Positions 50,401 through 64,000 of a DNA stretch of 64,000 nucleotides are shown here, piece by piece. This DNA comes from Ricinus communis (Eukaryota > Streptophyta > Magnoliopsida > Malpighiales > Euphorbiaceae). The notes under the pieces were generated by a model, which saw only the letters and a program-made list of their open reading frames with translations, did not search any database and had not been told where the DNA came from. The DNA is taken from NCBI RefSeq assembly GCF_019578655.1, contig NC_063260.1, positions 28,916,888 through 28,980,887 of the forward strand, read 5' to 3'. The number at the start of each line of letters is the position of its first letter. Position 1 is the stretch's first letter. Both the position numbers and the translations under genes were made by a program.

Positions 50401-51742
50401 ACAAATGTAAACTGACTCAATGTCATTGCAATTTCCCTTTGAACAAGAACAGTACCCTTCAGCAGTGAATAGAAAATTTAAGGAAACAGAAGGCATGCTC
50501 AGCAACAATACTAGTCTAGTTACATTAAATATAAATCATAAAACTGCACTGGAGGTAGAAATTACAAGAATAATTACATTTTATGAGAAACAATATCGAA
50601 TCATGCACTATGTTAGAAGAATAACTTGTTCATTTGTTAGTTCATAACTAAGATTTGCGGCCTTTGGCCATATTGATGTATAAAAGATGAGATGACATAA
50701 CGCAGACCTCTTTTTCTTGTTTGTTTTTATTTTGTTAAGAAAAAAGGACCAGGAACATTGTAATAAAAGTTTTGTAGAAGAGAAAACATGCAACTGTCTT
50801 AGCACCCACCTGGTTTTGGCTGAAACACTAGTAAACTAAGATGGGGATCCCTTTAAATTAAGCTCAAAATGTCCTCATAGAGGTCTAAAAATTACTTCTG
50901 GCAGATCGTCCAAATATTAGCAGGTTTAAGACAATAAATCAGTTCCTTGTATGGTCAGTGGCAAGCAAATTTGCACCTTAATCTTAGCATCATAATGATC
51001 ATGATCAATAACATGATACATAAGAAGAATATGAAATAAGCAAAAGAGATTAATGCCATTAGGCCTAAAAAGACAATCCAATCATACAAGTAAAACCAAG
51101 TAACTTAAAGGAAGAAAAACAACATAAGTCAGGCCACAAGGCATTTGCCTTAGGAATGGAATCTAGGGCTGGGTGAGCCTGGAGCCTAGCTTTAATTAGG
51201 AATGCCTTCAACAAGTATGGTTGCGTTTAATTCGATAACAGTAGACAAAGCATCATTAAACATCTAAATACCAAACTTGAAATGTGCATTGTCATTGTCT
51301 TATTTAGATCAAAACTTTAAATGAAAGCATTCCATAATTATTGAGAGTTTAAATGGAGAAAGCAAAAGGCTGATTCTGAGATTGTACATTAACATTTAAA
51401 CAGGAAAATATGCATACAGCTTACAGCAGCTTGTTGTATTGCTTATAACATGAGAAGTCGTAACTCCCAAGGGCAATAAGGTACGAGCGAAAGCAGATAG
51501 ATGTAAAGAGTGATGCTAAACGACCTTATCAACCAATTACAAGTAAAACCCAATTCAATTGAGTCCTCTAACCTTAAAATTGGATATATAATTTGAATTT
51601 ATGCATGAAAGTCTACAATTACTTGACATGAGGCACTTTTAGCTTATTGCATGATAAATTCATATTGCTTTGCTTCTTCTAAACAGTATGAAACCCACTT
51701 ACAAAAAATGAGGCCTTTCAAGCAGAGAGTACAAAAGGTATC
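47429..51742. other. Long spacer without recognisable genes
   Basis: About 4.3 kb. Small open frames occur on both strands (for example minus 48665-48384 and plus 50420-50647), but none shows a domain, a biased composition or splice partners. A (GT)n microsatellite lies at about 48702-48721. The first 500 bases might hold a missing first exon of the purine permease, but I could not find one. Confidence 0.4.
48702..48721. repeat. (GT)n microsatellite
   Basis: About nine GT units lie in intergenic DNA. Confidence 0.75.
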
Positions 51743-53941
51743 TTACATTTGTGCCACATGAAACCCTTCTCTGTGTTCCTCATCTTCTATACTTTTCTGA
51801 ATGTTGTTCTCGTGATTAGTGCCCAGCAGCAACTGTCGATCTCTCTCTTTGTTATTATCACCAGATTGTACAAGAGTTATCTGATCTATTGCAATAGCAT
51901 TTCTCTTGTAGTTCCAAACAAGCATTGAAATATAATCCTGAGGTGAAAACAGACCCTGTTCCCTAATGCAGTACCGTTGCTCCTCCAAGGTTTTTGGATC
52001 ATCCAGCTTTATGTATTCAAATAATGCCTTCTCATGATTAGGCCTCCAGTTGCTTGGAAAAGGGGTGTAATCAGTCTCAGGTACAAGAGACATCCTGGTA
52101 TACTGAAGCCCATCAATGGACTCTACAAGGCCCATTCTTAGTAAATTGTGGTACTCAGGTGATGATCCTTTCTTATCCTTTAAAGGACGACTCAAGTTCC
52201 GGGAACTAATCTTATACACCTTTGCACGTGAGCGAAGCTTGTATTTTGCAGCATAAAGCTTTGCAAGTGAACCCCTTATAATGTAAGAACAGAAGTTAAC
52301 AATTTTCTTCCGATTGTCAGCATACCTATACCACTCAACCATTGTTGACAACAACTTATTCATTTGCGCATTGGTGTGAGATTGAGTAGAATGAAACATT
52401 CTAAAGCAAGGTTGTGGGTCGGGATCTCTGTCTCCCTTTAGAAAGTTCAACTTCCTGAACTGCTTAATGCATTGTTTCAAACTTGCTGTGACTGACAAAA
52501 GAGTGCCAACACCCTTTTCACTGATGATCTTCCCACCAGTGGCAGTGTATCGAAGAGTCGGATACACAACTCTTCGGCACAAAACATGGTCAAGAAACAT
52601 AATACCCTTAGTTATATGTTCAATAGGGAGGCTCTCATTGTCAAGCTTGAGAAAGTATTTCTGATCAACAAAGTCAATCAATTGCTTTCTCAATGTAGCG
52701 GCATCTGCCCTAGGTCCCCTAACACCAATCAAAATGTGACCTCCATATCTTATATAATCCATTTTACGGGTCTTGTCCGGGCCACTTGTTGGCACAAATT
52801 CAGGCCAAGACGTATTTCCTTGTTCTGCTTCTCCTTCTGGACTATTCCAGATGACATCACTCTTTGAAGGATGGTAGAACTCCTTAATCTTTCCCTCCAT
52901 CCACCGGTCCAGTTCATCAAGGCAGATATTAGCCAAAAGAGGGCTGAGAATCCCACAATGCCCCCAAGAAGGAAGTTTTCCTGCCTCCTCAGGTGCAAAC
53001 CCAAAAAAGGTCTCTAACCAATATGGATCTGGCTTGGGCTCATCTTCTGCCAAGACCCTCTTTTTCTGATATTTCCTCTTTTTCTTCTTCTTTGGCTCTT
53101 CCACACTAGTTGTGATCACAGGTGTAGTCAAGGCCGCCTTCACCAAATCAATCACTTTCTTGTCCCTCACATCTCTCATCAAAGCACTTATCACCAAACC
53201 TGCCTTCACACCATCCAAAACCGTACTCAAATCCCCTTTTATATACCATAAATACCCAGCAAAACTCCTCCTAATCACCCTCAATGCAGTATGTGCATTC
53301 CTTCCAGGCCTAAAAGCATATGACTTTTGTGAAAATCGTGCTTCATATATTGGCTCCAAAATCATAAACAGCACCTCTTGAACAATCTTATCCTGAAAAG
53401 CAGCAGGCTGTGTAGTTGTCAAAATTGCCTTAATCTTTCTCTTTGACAAAGACTCGTAATCTGTCTTATCCTTTGGAGACTTGATAAAAAACTGCAGCCT
53501 AGCACCCCACTTAAACCTATTATCAAGAACAGCATTTCTAAGAGCTAACAAATCCTCCAATGCCGACCTCTGTATTGCACTACGAGGCAAATATGCTCCC
53601 ATTTCATCAGCAGAGACTTTTTGATAAGCTAATACCCATAATTCAAAACGACGAAGATACGAGGTCAAATTGTTAACTGTTCTATCAGGTTCACGAAAAT
53701 TTTCAATCCACATTTGGGAGCAAACTGAGACACCATCTTCCTTCATTAGGGTGGCGGGGTCATCAGGATCCGGATTACGCCGGTGCATTGGGGTGAACGA
53801 CAGTAAACGAAATAAAGCAAACCCATTAATCCTCGGGTTCAAAGGACAGTTTTTTGAGTATAAAAAGGTAGTAGTAGTGGTACCGATAGGATTGTAATTG
53901 TTGAGAATTCTATGGGTAAACACAGCAAAGCAACGACGCAT
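51743..53941 (-). CDS. nMAT2: Nuclear-encoded group II intron maturase nMAT2, mitochondrial, intronless
   Basis: Single-exon protein of 732 aa that resembles Arabidopsis nMAT2 (At5g46920), needed for splicing several group II introns in mitochondria. The N-terminus (MRRCFAVFTHRILNNYN) is basic and fits a mitochondrial presequence. Reverse-transcriptase blocks are visible at about 170-430: AFQDKIVQEVLFMILEPIYE, SYAFRPGR (207-214) and GILSPLLANICLDELDRWME. The catalytic YADD box is replaced by YGGH (399-402), so reverse transcription is not expected. A lysine-rich insertion (about 284-295, KKKKKRKYQKK) lies between RT blocks. Domain X, the intron-binding maturase domain, is at about 470-650 (CFRMFHSTQSHTNAQMNKLL, then the basic LAKLYAAKYKLRSRAKVYK). 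There is no endonuclease domain, as in the nMAT1/2 branch. The TAA overlaps a GTAAGA donor-like sequence, but the C-terminus (HVAQM) fits the family end, so the stop is accepted. nMAT1 is the main alternative. Confidence 0.9.
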   Translation of the reverse strand: MRRCFAVFTHRILNNYNPIGTTTTTFLYSKNCPLNPRINGFALFRLLSFTPMHRRNPDPDDPATLMKEDGVSVCSQMWIENFREPDRTVNNLTSYLRRFELWVLAYQKVSADEMGAYLPRSAIQRSALEDLLALRNAVLDNRFKWGARLQFFIKSPKDKTDYESLSKRKIKAILTTTQPAAFQDKIVQEVLFMILEPIYEARFSQKSYAFRPGRNAHTALRVIRRSFAGYLWYIKGDLSTVLDGVKAGLVISALMRDVRDKKVIDLVKAALTTPVITTSVEEPKKKKKRKYQKKRVLAEDEPKPDPYWLETFFGFAPEEAGKLPSWGHCGILSPLLANICLDELDRWMEGKIKEFYHPSKSDVIWNSPEGEAEQGNTSWPEFVPTSGPDKTRKMDYIRYGGHILIGVRGPRADAATLRKQLIDFVDQKYFLKLDNESLPIEHITKGIMFLDHVLCRRVVYPTLRYTATGGKIISEKGVGTLLSVTASLKQCIKQFRKLNFLKGDRDPDPQPCFRMFHSTQSHTNAQMNKLLSTMVEWYRYADNRKKIVNFCSYIIRGSLAKLYAAKYKLRSRAKVYKISSRNLSRPLKDKKGSSPEYHNLLRMGLVESIDGLQYTRMSLVPETDYTPFPSNWRPNHEKALFEYIKLDDPKTLEEQRYCIREQGLFSPQDYISMLVWNYKRNAIAIDQITLVQSGDNNKERDRQLLLGTNHENNIQKSIEDEEHREGFHVAQM

Positions 53942-55581
53942 TGGATATGGTGAAAATCAAGAATTGAAACTTTTCAGGGCATTTTTTTTTTTGTAAATAA
54001 TGAAGATAGTATACTAATACTAATCCAGGTTTACTTAAATTTGCAATTACAAAGACTATAGAGAAAATCCAATAAACATAAAATGGTAGTGAACGAACAG
54101 AAACCAGTACAAGTAAGCTATTTGATAGTAAAAAGAAAAAAATAAAAGGAAAATTGGACAAATTGCTGAGGAAGTGAATAACGAGCAAAAAGGGTGTTTG
54201 AGTTTAAAGTTCTTACATGAGATTGAAACAAACTATTTGCAGTAAAGTTCAAAAGCTGTAGAGAGAGAGAGAGTTTTGAGAGGCAAACCCTGGCTAAACC
54301 CTGTTACTTCTCCTCTAGTATTTGGGTATTGTATCCGGCTTCTAAGTTCTAACCAAATTGATCCGGGTCCAACCGGGTTGACCCGTTTGATTGATTAAAT
54401 CGTCTTTCAATACTTGTGTATGGTAATAAGATTAATTGAAATTATAATTTTGTAGTTTTAACATAGCAAAAAGTGAGAAATATGAATAACGGATTGATTT
54501 GATGTTTCAATTCTATATATAAAAAAAAAAATTAATGTGACAATTGAATAAAAGAGATTTCAAGCGATTAATAAATGTATAATACAGAAATAATATCAAA
54601 TAAACTGTTATTATTTTTTAAATATGTCAAATAATTCTATAATATTAAATATTTTATTAAATTCTCTTATTTTATATTATTAGTTATATTTAATCAATAC
54701 TAATAATAATAATTGCATAACCCTTGTGTAGGCAACTAATTAGTAATAATTATTTTAGAAATTATACATACAATTCAGCTATTTTTTTTTAATTAAAATT
54801 TAAATTATCCCAATTTAAGAACGTCATACTAGATTCCTTGTTTATAGAACAAAAATGAAGTATTGATTAAACCCATTGAAGAATTTTTCGGTTCTTTTAA
54901 CTCCAAAACGTACCAAATATAACAAGGAATTCTCAACAAATTATGAACTAATTGATATCTAACCCTAAAGATCAAATACTAATATGGGATAATAAATGCT
55001 TATTGTGAAAGATAAATGGATCAAAGTAAATTAGGAAATAAAAGCATTAGCCAAATCACCCAACAGGGAAGCCATGCCATCCTTGCCAGCATAGGCAGGA
55101 AGAGGAGAGGAAAGGGCATTGCATATATTAAAAGAAAGTGCAGAAAAGGTCACAAGCATAACAAAAATTCTCCAAAATTTTCATAAACTAAAATATTCGT
55201 AACATCGCTTGTTCATTTGGTATGAAAAGTTGGTGAACTTTACTCTCAACCGAAATAGATTCTACTAGAATCAACACCCTATAAAAATTTCTCCAAGGAA
55301 TCTGGTGCCACTTCATTTCTGACTACATATCTTTGTCTACTCTTGCTGCAACGTGATGAAACCAAAACCATGCAATACTCCACCCATAGCTCTCCCCCTG
55401 AAAATGGAGGCTGTAGAATCTGTCAACTATATATAACAGCAAAAGCCAGATGGTAAGACTAGAAAGGGAAATTGCTATATTCTTGCATACAGCCTCAGTG
55501 ATTCCCATCCTGAAAGGAATAGAATCTAAAGAAAGAAAAGGTATAACAAATTAGCATCTCGTGCTGCAAATATCCAACAAA
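53942..55581. other. Upstream region of nMAT2 and 3' side of ZRF1
   Basis: Near 54285-54302 the plus strand carries two AAACCCT elements (telo-box-like) in front of nMAT2, and a GTAAGA donor-like site at 54211-54216 (minus strand) could mark a leader intron. About 54400-54900 is AT-rich. No additional gene is recognised; the minus-strand open frame at 55508-55323 is probably part of ZRF1 3' DNA or noise. Confidence 0.4.
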
Positions 55582-57525
55582 CTAAACTGCACTTTTCTTG
55601 TTTCTGAAATTTTCCTTTAGCAAAGTAAATTTTTTCTTGCATTGATTCACCGTCTTCCCAGGAACAGCAGCTGCAACTCGCTCCCAACGTTGACTGGTTT
55701 CTTTTGGGAATGTTTTTAGAGCCTGAACTAGCGCTCTTTCTTGTACAGCGGACCATGCATCCTGATCTGAACTTGAAGGCCCCCCATTCTCAGCAATAAC
55801 ATCATCAGGATTCTTGTTATTTGCAGACCTACTAAAAGATTCCTCTGAACCATCAATCTTTGTGGCGCTGCTTTCAGGCCCTTGTTTACTTGCTACCCTT
55901 TCTATTTCCTCTCTAGTTGTAAGTGGAGATGCAATAGATTGTGCGGGCTTCCTCTTCTCAAGAAAAGAATCAAAAGCTTTAGCAGAGTCAGGCTTTTGAA
56001 GGAGAACAGTTTTTGTTGCCTTCAGAATTTCTTCAACAGATCTTCCTGTGCCAATGTATTCTGAAATAACCTCCCACCTCCGAGATGTTCCTTTGGGATA
56101 TTTCTGCATTCCTTTTCTCAAGAGCTCAATTTCTTCTTTGCTCCAAGGCTTCTCTTTCTTTTCAAAGCTGCTTAATGGGACACTTCCGTTCAATTCCACA
56201 GAACCATTCTGCTGTAATTTCTTCTTCTCTTCTTGTTTAATGCTCTCAGAGTCATGTTTGTGCCCACTAGCATCACTGAGCACTTTTGCTTGGTCTAGCA
56301 CTTGTTTACCCTCCATCTTCTCGCATATATCCCTGAGCTGCAAAATATCCAATGACAAACAAAGATTTTCCACATCCTCCTCACAAAGATTAAGCATGCG
56401 CTGGGACAAAATAGGTGCTGAAAGTGTTCGAAGACGAGTCCGCTCTTTGCGCAGAAGCTTCTTCTCTTTCTCCTTTACCTTCTTCTGCTGCAAAGCAGCT
56501 TCAGCAGCACGTTTTTCCTCCTCCTCTTTACGACGTTTCTCCTCTTCAGCAGCCCTGGCAGCTTCTTCCTCCTGCAACTTCTTTGCCAAGATTTTAGCTT
56601 CCTTCTTTCTCTGCCTTTCAGCTTTTTCCTCTTCCTTTCTCCTCAATATTCTTGGATCTCTTTTATAAGCATTGTCAACAAGAGTACGAATTCTTGCATA
56701 TTCTTCCTTCCTTGCCTTCTCAGTGAGTTTGGCATTTTGCCTCTCCATCCACCTCTTATGTTCGCGAGATTCAGCTTGCTCAAGATCAAATTCATCAGCA
56801 TGTGGGAACTCTCTCCAGCTCCTAAAACTGTACCAGAAATCATAGAAGTTCTCGACTTCTTTCAAGGATGTGTTATCATCGCCTAAAGGTGGGATTGGCT
56901 GGGTTACTGACCACCGTCCATTCCTCAGAAAAGCAGGACCGAAAACCTTGAAGAAGTCCTGAGGTGCACAGTCAGTTGGAATTTCATCATCAAACTCATC
57001 GCTAGAGTCATATATTCTTCTCTTTATAGGATCGATCAAAACTTCATATGCTTCTTGGATAGCTTTGAAGTGGCTCTCTATTTCATCCTTTTTGGCTTGC
57101 TTTGCAGCCTCAGTTCCCTCAGCAAGAAGAATAGCTGCCTGTTTATCAGGATGATATTTCAAAGCAACCTCACGATAACTTTTCCGTATCTGTTCTTCTG
57201 TTGCAAGATATCTCAAATGGCTCAAACCTAACAAGGCATAGTGATCCTGTTGCTTGTCTCCAGATTTCTTTTTACCTTTGCTGCTATAAGAATCAGAAGA
57301 TGGCATGTATGACTGTTCCTTTTCATTAGGCACTTTCTGATCTTCACTGTCCACATCCTCTTCCTCGCAGCCAAGGAGTTTTTGAGCAACAGTGTGAAAT
57401 GCATGACCAGCAGGTTCAAATTTCAATGCCTTGATTGGGAGGGAATTTGAAGAGAGATAGACTGGCTGTCCATCTACAAGCTCTTGTGAATAGGAAATAA
57501 GCCGTATCCTAGAAGTGACGGCCAT
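55582..57525 (-). CDS. ZRF1: ZRF1/zuotin-like J-protein with two SANT domains
   Basis: Orthologue of human ZRF1 (DNAJC2/MPP11), yeast zuotin and Arabidopsis ZRF1a/b. In yeast and animals it sits on ribosomes as a co-chaperone for nascent chains; in plants and animals it also acts in chromatin, binding monoubiquitinated H2A. The single coding exon gives 647 aa. The J domain lies at about 94-176 with HPD at 125-127 (ALKYHPDKQ). A zuotin homology region (FFKVFGPAFLRNGRWSVTQP) follows, then a long charged, coiled-coil-like stretch rich in Lys and Glu, and two SANT/Myb-like domains at about 459-508 (WSKEEIELLRKGMQKYPKG) and 590-640 (WSAVQERALVQALKTFPKE). The start at 57525 gives the MAVTSR N-terminus; an open frame continues upstream to an ATG at 57666, but that part is mostly a duplicated leader repeat, so it was rejected as coding. 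Confidence 0.95.
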   Translation of the reverse strand: MAVTSRIRLISYSQELVDGQPVYLSSNSLPIKALKFEPAGHAFHTVAQKLLGCEEEDVDSEDQKVPNEKEQSYMPSSDSYSSKGKKKSGDKQQDHYALLGLSHLRYLATEEQIRKSYREVALKYHPDKQAAILLAEGTEAAKQAKKDEIESHFKAIQEAYEVLIDPIKRRIYDSSDEFDDEIPTDCAPQDFFKVFGPAFLRNGRWSVTQPIPPLGDDNTSLKEVENFYDFWYSFRSWREFPHADEFDLEQAESREHKRWMERQNAKLTEKARKEEYARIRTLVDNAYKRDPRILRRKEEEKAERQRKKEAKILAKKLQEEEAARAAEEEKRRKEEEEKRAAEAALQQKKVKEKEKKLLRKERTRLRTLSAPILSQRMLNLCEEDVENLCLSLDILQLRDICEKMEGKQVLDQAKVLSDASGHKHDSESIKQEEKKKLQQNGSVELNGSVPLSSFEKKEKPWSKEEIELLRKGMQKYPKGTSRRWEVISEYIGTGRSVEEILKATKTVLLQKPDSAKAFDSFLEKRKPAQSIASPLTTREEIERVASKQGPESSATKIDGSEESFSRSANNKNPDDVIAENGGPSSSDQDAWSAVQERALVQALKTFPKETSQRWERVAAAVPGKTVNQCKKKFTLLKENFRNKKSAV

Positions 57526-57547
57526 AATGCTTACAAAGGTGTAAAAA

Positions 57548-57623
57548 GCTGATAATAAGTTGGGGAAAATCAATCTCCAAGAAAAGCTGACAATAAGTTG
57601 GGGAAAATCAATCTCCAAGAACA
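57548..57623 (-). repeat. 38-bp tandem duplication in the ZRF1 leader
   Basis: Two adjacent 38-base copies, 57548-57585 and 57586-57623, differ at two or three positions. They lie just upstream of the ZRF1 start codon, in the untranslated leader. Read in frame with the gene they contain no stop. Confidence 0.85.
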
Positions 57624-57712
57624 GCTTCACTCCTACCCAGAACCCTGCTTGACAAGTAAAATTCATGAAAAAACTAATTAAACTGAGGCAGACTCACACA
57701 CCACAGATTGAC

Positions 57713-58238
57713 CTGTAACAATAACACACGAATAGAACACTCTATCGGGTGAACCAATAAAGATATAGCTAGCAGTAAGTTAAAGCTTAAGCAGAAGTGA
57801 CCCATCACAGGCAAAACAAAACCGATATGAAGTCCGCCACATCGATGATAAAAAACAAAAAGGGTTTCTGAAAATTACCTTGACATTAGAGTTTTACCCA
57901 AAAAGCCATCTTTTTCAAACATATTTGTTTTTTATTAGATTCAGAGGCAACTCAATTAGTCCAAGCATACTACTTTAGAACCGGTAAAAAATAAATAAAG
58001 ATTCATACACCAACAAACTAGAAAACACTCTTATTCTCTCTCGCGCTCTTTTTTTATCATCCACTTCTTTTATTGATTATCATCCAGTTTCTTTGATCGG
58101 AGAGAAAATGAACAATCTAGTAGATTGAATTATTCAACATTCAAAAAATTACCATATTATTTCTAAGAAATTAACAAATACAGCGTCATCCAATCATCAA
58201 AAAACAAAAACTAAAAAGGATACTAATCAAATTCGTAC
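57713..58238 (-). other. Candidate intron in the ZRF1 5' leader
   Basis: Reading the minus strand, an AAG/GTACGA donor ends a likely leader exon at 58239, and a TTACAG/GTC acceptor opens the next at 57712. The removed 526 bases are AT-rich. This would link the TATA region near 58425 to the coding exon. It rests on splice consensus only. Confidence 0.4.
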
Positions 58239-58413
58239 CTTATGAAATGATTTTTTATAAGCAAGGATAATGGAAGTGGCGATGGAGAGAAGGTGGGTTA
58301 CTGCGTTTCTTTGTTTGTTTATAAGGTTTTATTAGGGTTAGAAGGAGGGAGGAGAGAGGAGGATCGAGGCGCAGCGTATGCAAGAAAAAAGGCTGAGAAA
58401 TTGAGTTTTTAGA

Positions 58414-58427
58414 GTTAGGGTTTTATA
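58414..58427 (-). promoter_or_regulatory. Candidate ZRF1 core promoter: TATA box and telo-box
   Basis: On the minus strand, TATAAAA (58427-58421) is directly followed by AAACCCTAAC (58423-58414), a telo-box. A second ACCCTAAT copy lies near 58331-58338. Telo-boxes are frequent in promoters and leaders of plant ribosome- and translation-related genes, which suits a ribosome-associated chaperone. Transcription would start at about 58395. Confidence 0.45.
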
Positions 58428-59084
58428 TGATTCACTCATTGGATGGTCAAGAATACAATTAAGAATATTACAAATTACTATAACTGCCCTTACTTTTTAC
58501 AATATTCAGTTATATCCCTTTTGTTTCAAAAACTAACTAAATCGTCCTTTTTGTTCAGTTCATGCATAATTTCATCCTTCGTTAAAATAACCAAGTTATT
58601 TTGTAAAAAATAATAATAATTAGAAATCAACTTGTTTTATTTTGATTGATTAGAAACGTGTTAATTTTCCAATGGTTAATAAAGATAAAAAATAAATATA
58701 AAATATTAATGGATAATGACGTAAAAATTTAGAATTATAATTGAAAATTGGCTTCAGCAAAATTTTATTTTATATATAATAAGAAATTACAGTTTTTACG
58801 ATTTTATTTTTATTTTCTTTCTTCCACTTAAATATGAGGTAGTTTCTTAAAAATATTTTCTTTTTTTTACCAAAAATAATGAGTAAAAAAATAATTAAAA
58901 TTTACACAATAATAAATGTTGCAATTAAAGTAAATTAAAACATAAATTACAATAGAACATTTTGACAAAAAAAATAATGGTAAATTAAACATTAACATAA
59001 CACAAATAATTAGTGAAACAATTACAGAGAAATTGCTATTATTTTAAAAACTTGAAAATAATTAAAATATGATGGTAAAATATA

Positions 59085-59177
59085 CAATCTCTTCTATTTT
59101 ATTGTAATATTCTTTTTATGAAAGTAGTGTTGATTCTTTTCCAATCTCTTGTATTTTGTTGTAATATTCTTTTTATC
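59085..59177 (+). repeat. Two-copy direct repeat, 57 bp apart
   Basis: CAATCTCTT(C/G)TATTTT(A/G)TTGTAATATTCTTTTTAT occurs at 59085 and again at 59142. Confidence 0.75.
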
Positions 59178-59741
59178 TAATGATAAGCATCATCAATTCT
59201 TGTAGTGGAATTCTAATGTAAGTTATTTACCAAGTAACCCTTAAGCATACAATACAATCTTATCATGTGGTGACAAAAATAAAGCAAACACATAGCATGA
59301 GAAAAAAGTAAAGTAACTATAGAAAAATAGAGAAAAAAATGTCATTACCATCATTTTAAGTGACTCATTATTTTTTGCTATTATTAAATTTAATTTTATG
59401 AGATTAATTTAATTTTTATGATATTATTTAATTATTTTTAACGTAAATTGCTAAAGTTTAAATGTTTATTAACAGGTTGGCGGATAATAATTTACAATTC
59501 TTTTAAAAAAAAACAGATTGTAAGAATTAAAAAAAAGGAAACTTTTACCGGCCACCATCCAAATTTCAAGGGAAATACCAGAAGTCCAAAACATTGTTCA
59601 AAAGAAGAAAAGCAAAACTGCGCTCTCTTCCCTCTTTTTGGAGTCGAACCCAACAAAAATCAAAACCAATCTCATCAATTTAAAATTATTACGACTAACT
59701 TAGAAGGATCAGAGATTGGTTAATTACAGAGAGAGATCTGA

Positions 59742-63936
<4,195 letters not shown>

Positions 63937-64000
63937 TGAACTTGAGTGATTATGAGGTTGAATGTCTGCCTGACAACGTGCCTTTCAAGTCTGTGTAAAT

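Noticed and set aside
51743..51760. Splice donor GTAAGA overlapping the nMAT2 stop codon
   Set aside because: The protein ends HVAQM, which fits the family C-terminus, so no further coding exon is needed.
56048..56668. 206-codon plus-strand open frame, Ser/Phe-rich
   Set aside because: It is the antisense of the Lys/Glu-rich central region of ZRF1. The serine and phenylalanine bias is what antisense of AAG and GAA codons produces.
57526..57666. Upstream start for ZRF1 at 57666
   Set aside because: The extension consists mostly of a duplicated 38-bp leader repeat, and the family N-terminus matches MAVTSR at 57525.

Overview
The window is nuclear DNA from a eudicot plant. Genes are split by GT-AG introns and embedded in very AT-rich spacers. 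The products are plant-typical: a malectin-LRR receptor kinase, a PPR protein, expansin-like B proteins, a plant dynamin DRP1, a nuclear-encoded group II intron maturase and a Rab6/RABH GTPase. Nothing visible fixes the species; a rosid such as a member of Malpighiales is only a guess.

Layout, left to right. SRP19 (1796-3341, +). A 24-exon LRR-malectin receptor-like kinase (13733-5744, -) whose exons join into one open frame of 1034 codons, followed upstream by an orphan last-exon fragment of a related kinase (about 15270-14980, -). An intronless PPR gene (17017-18840, +). Two tandem expansin-like B genes (21804-20431 and 26648-25197, -), with a broken PPR 3' end, a LINE remnant and an LTR-like piece between them. 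An AT-rich desert (about 28.2-31.5 kb). Two tandem HAD sugar-phosphatase genes (31590-34179 intact; 36428-39033 frameshifted, with a strange inverted-repeat insertion in one intron). A dynamin-related DRP1 gene (45008-39793, -, 15 exons, 614 aa). A decayed purine permease (47428-46320, -). The intron maturase nMAT2 (53941-51743, -, one exon). The ribosome-associated J-protein ZRF1/zuotin (57525-55582, -, one coding exon). The first five coding exons of a RABH1/Rab6 gene (59745-63864, +) that runs off the window.

The genes do not form a pathway; this is an ordinary stretch of plant chromosome. The informative structure is evolutionary. One tandem duplication of about 4.6 kb, with its left breakpoint inside the PPR coding sequence, explains the second expansin gene, the PPR fragment and a short repeat near 28.1 kb together. 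A second tandem duplication made the HAD pair. Several gene remnants (kinase exon, purine permease, LINE zinc finger, gypsy-like pol fragment) lie in the spacers.

All exon joins were worked out by hand from splice consensus, reading frame and family knowledge. The frame closes exactly for SRP19 (411 nt), the kinase (3105 nt), both expansins (771 nt each), HAD copy A (756 nt) and DRP1 (1845 nt), which is the main support for those models. I did not find a new multi-gene system here.
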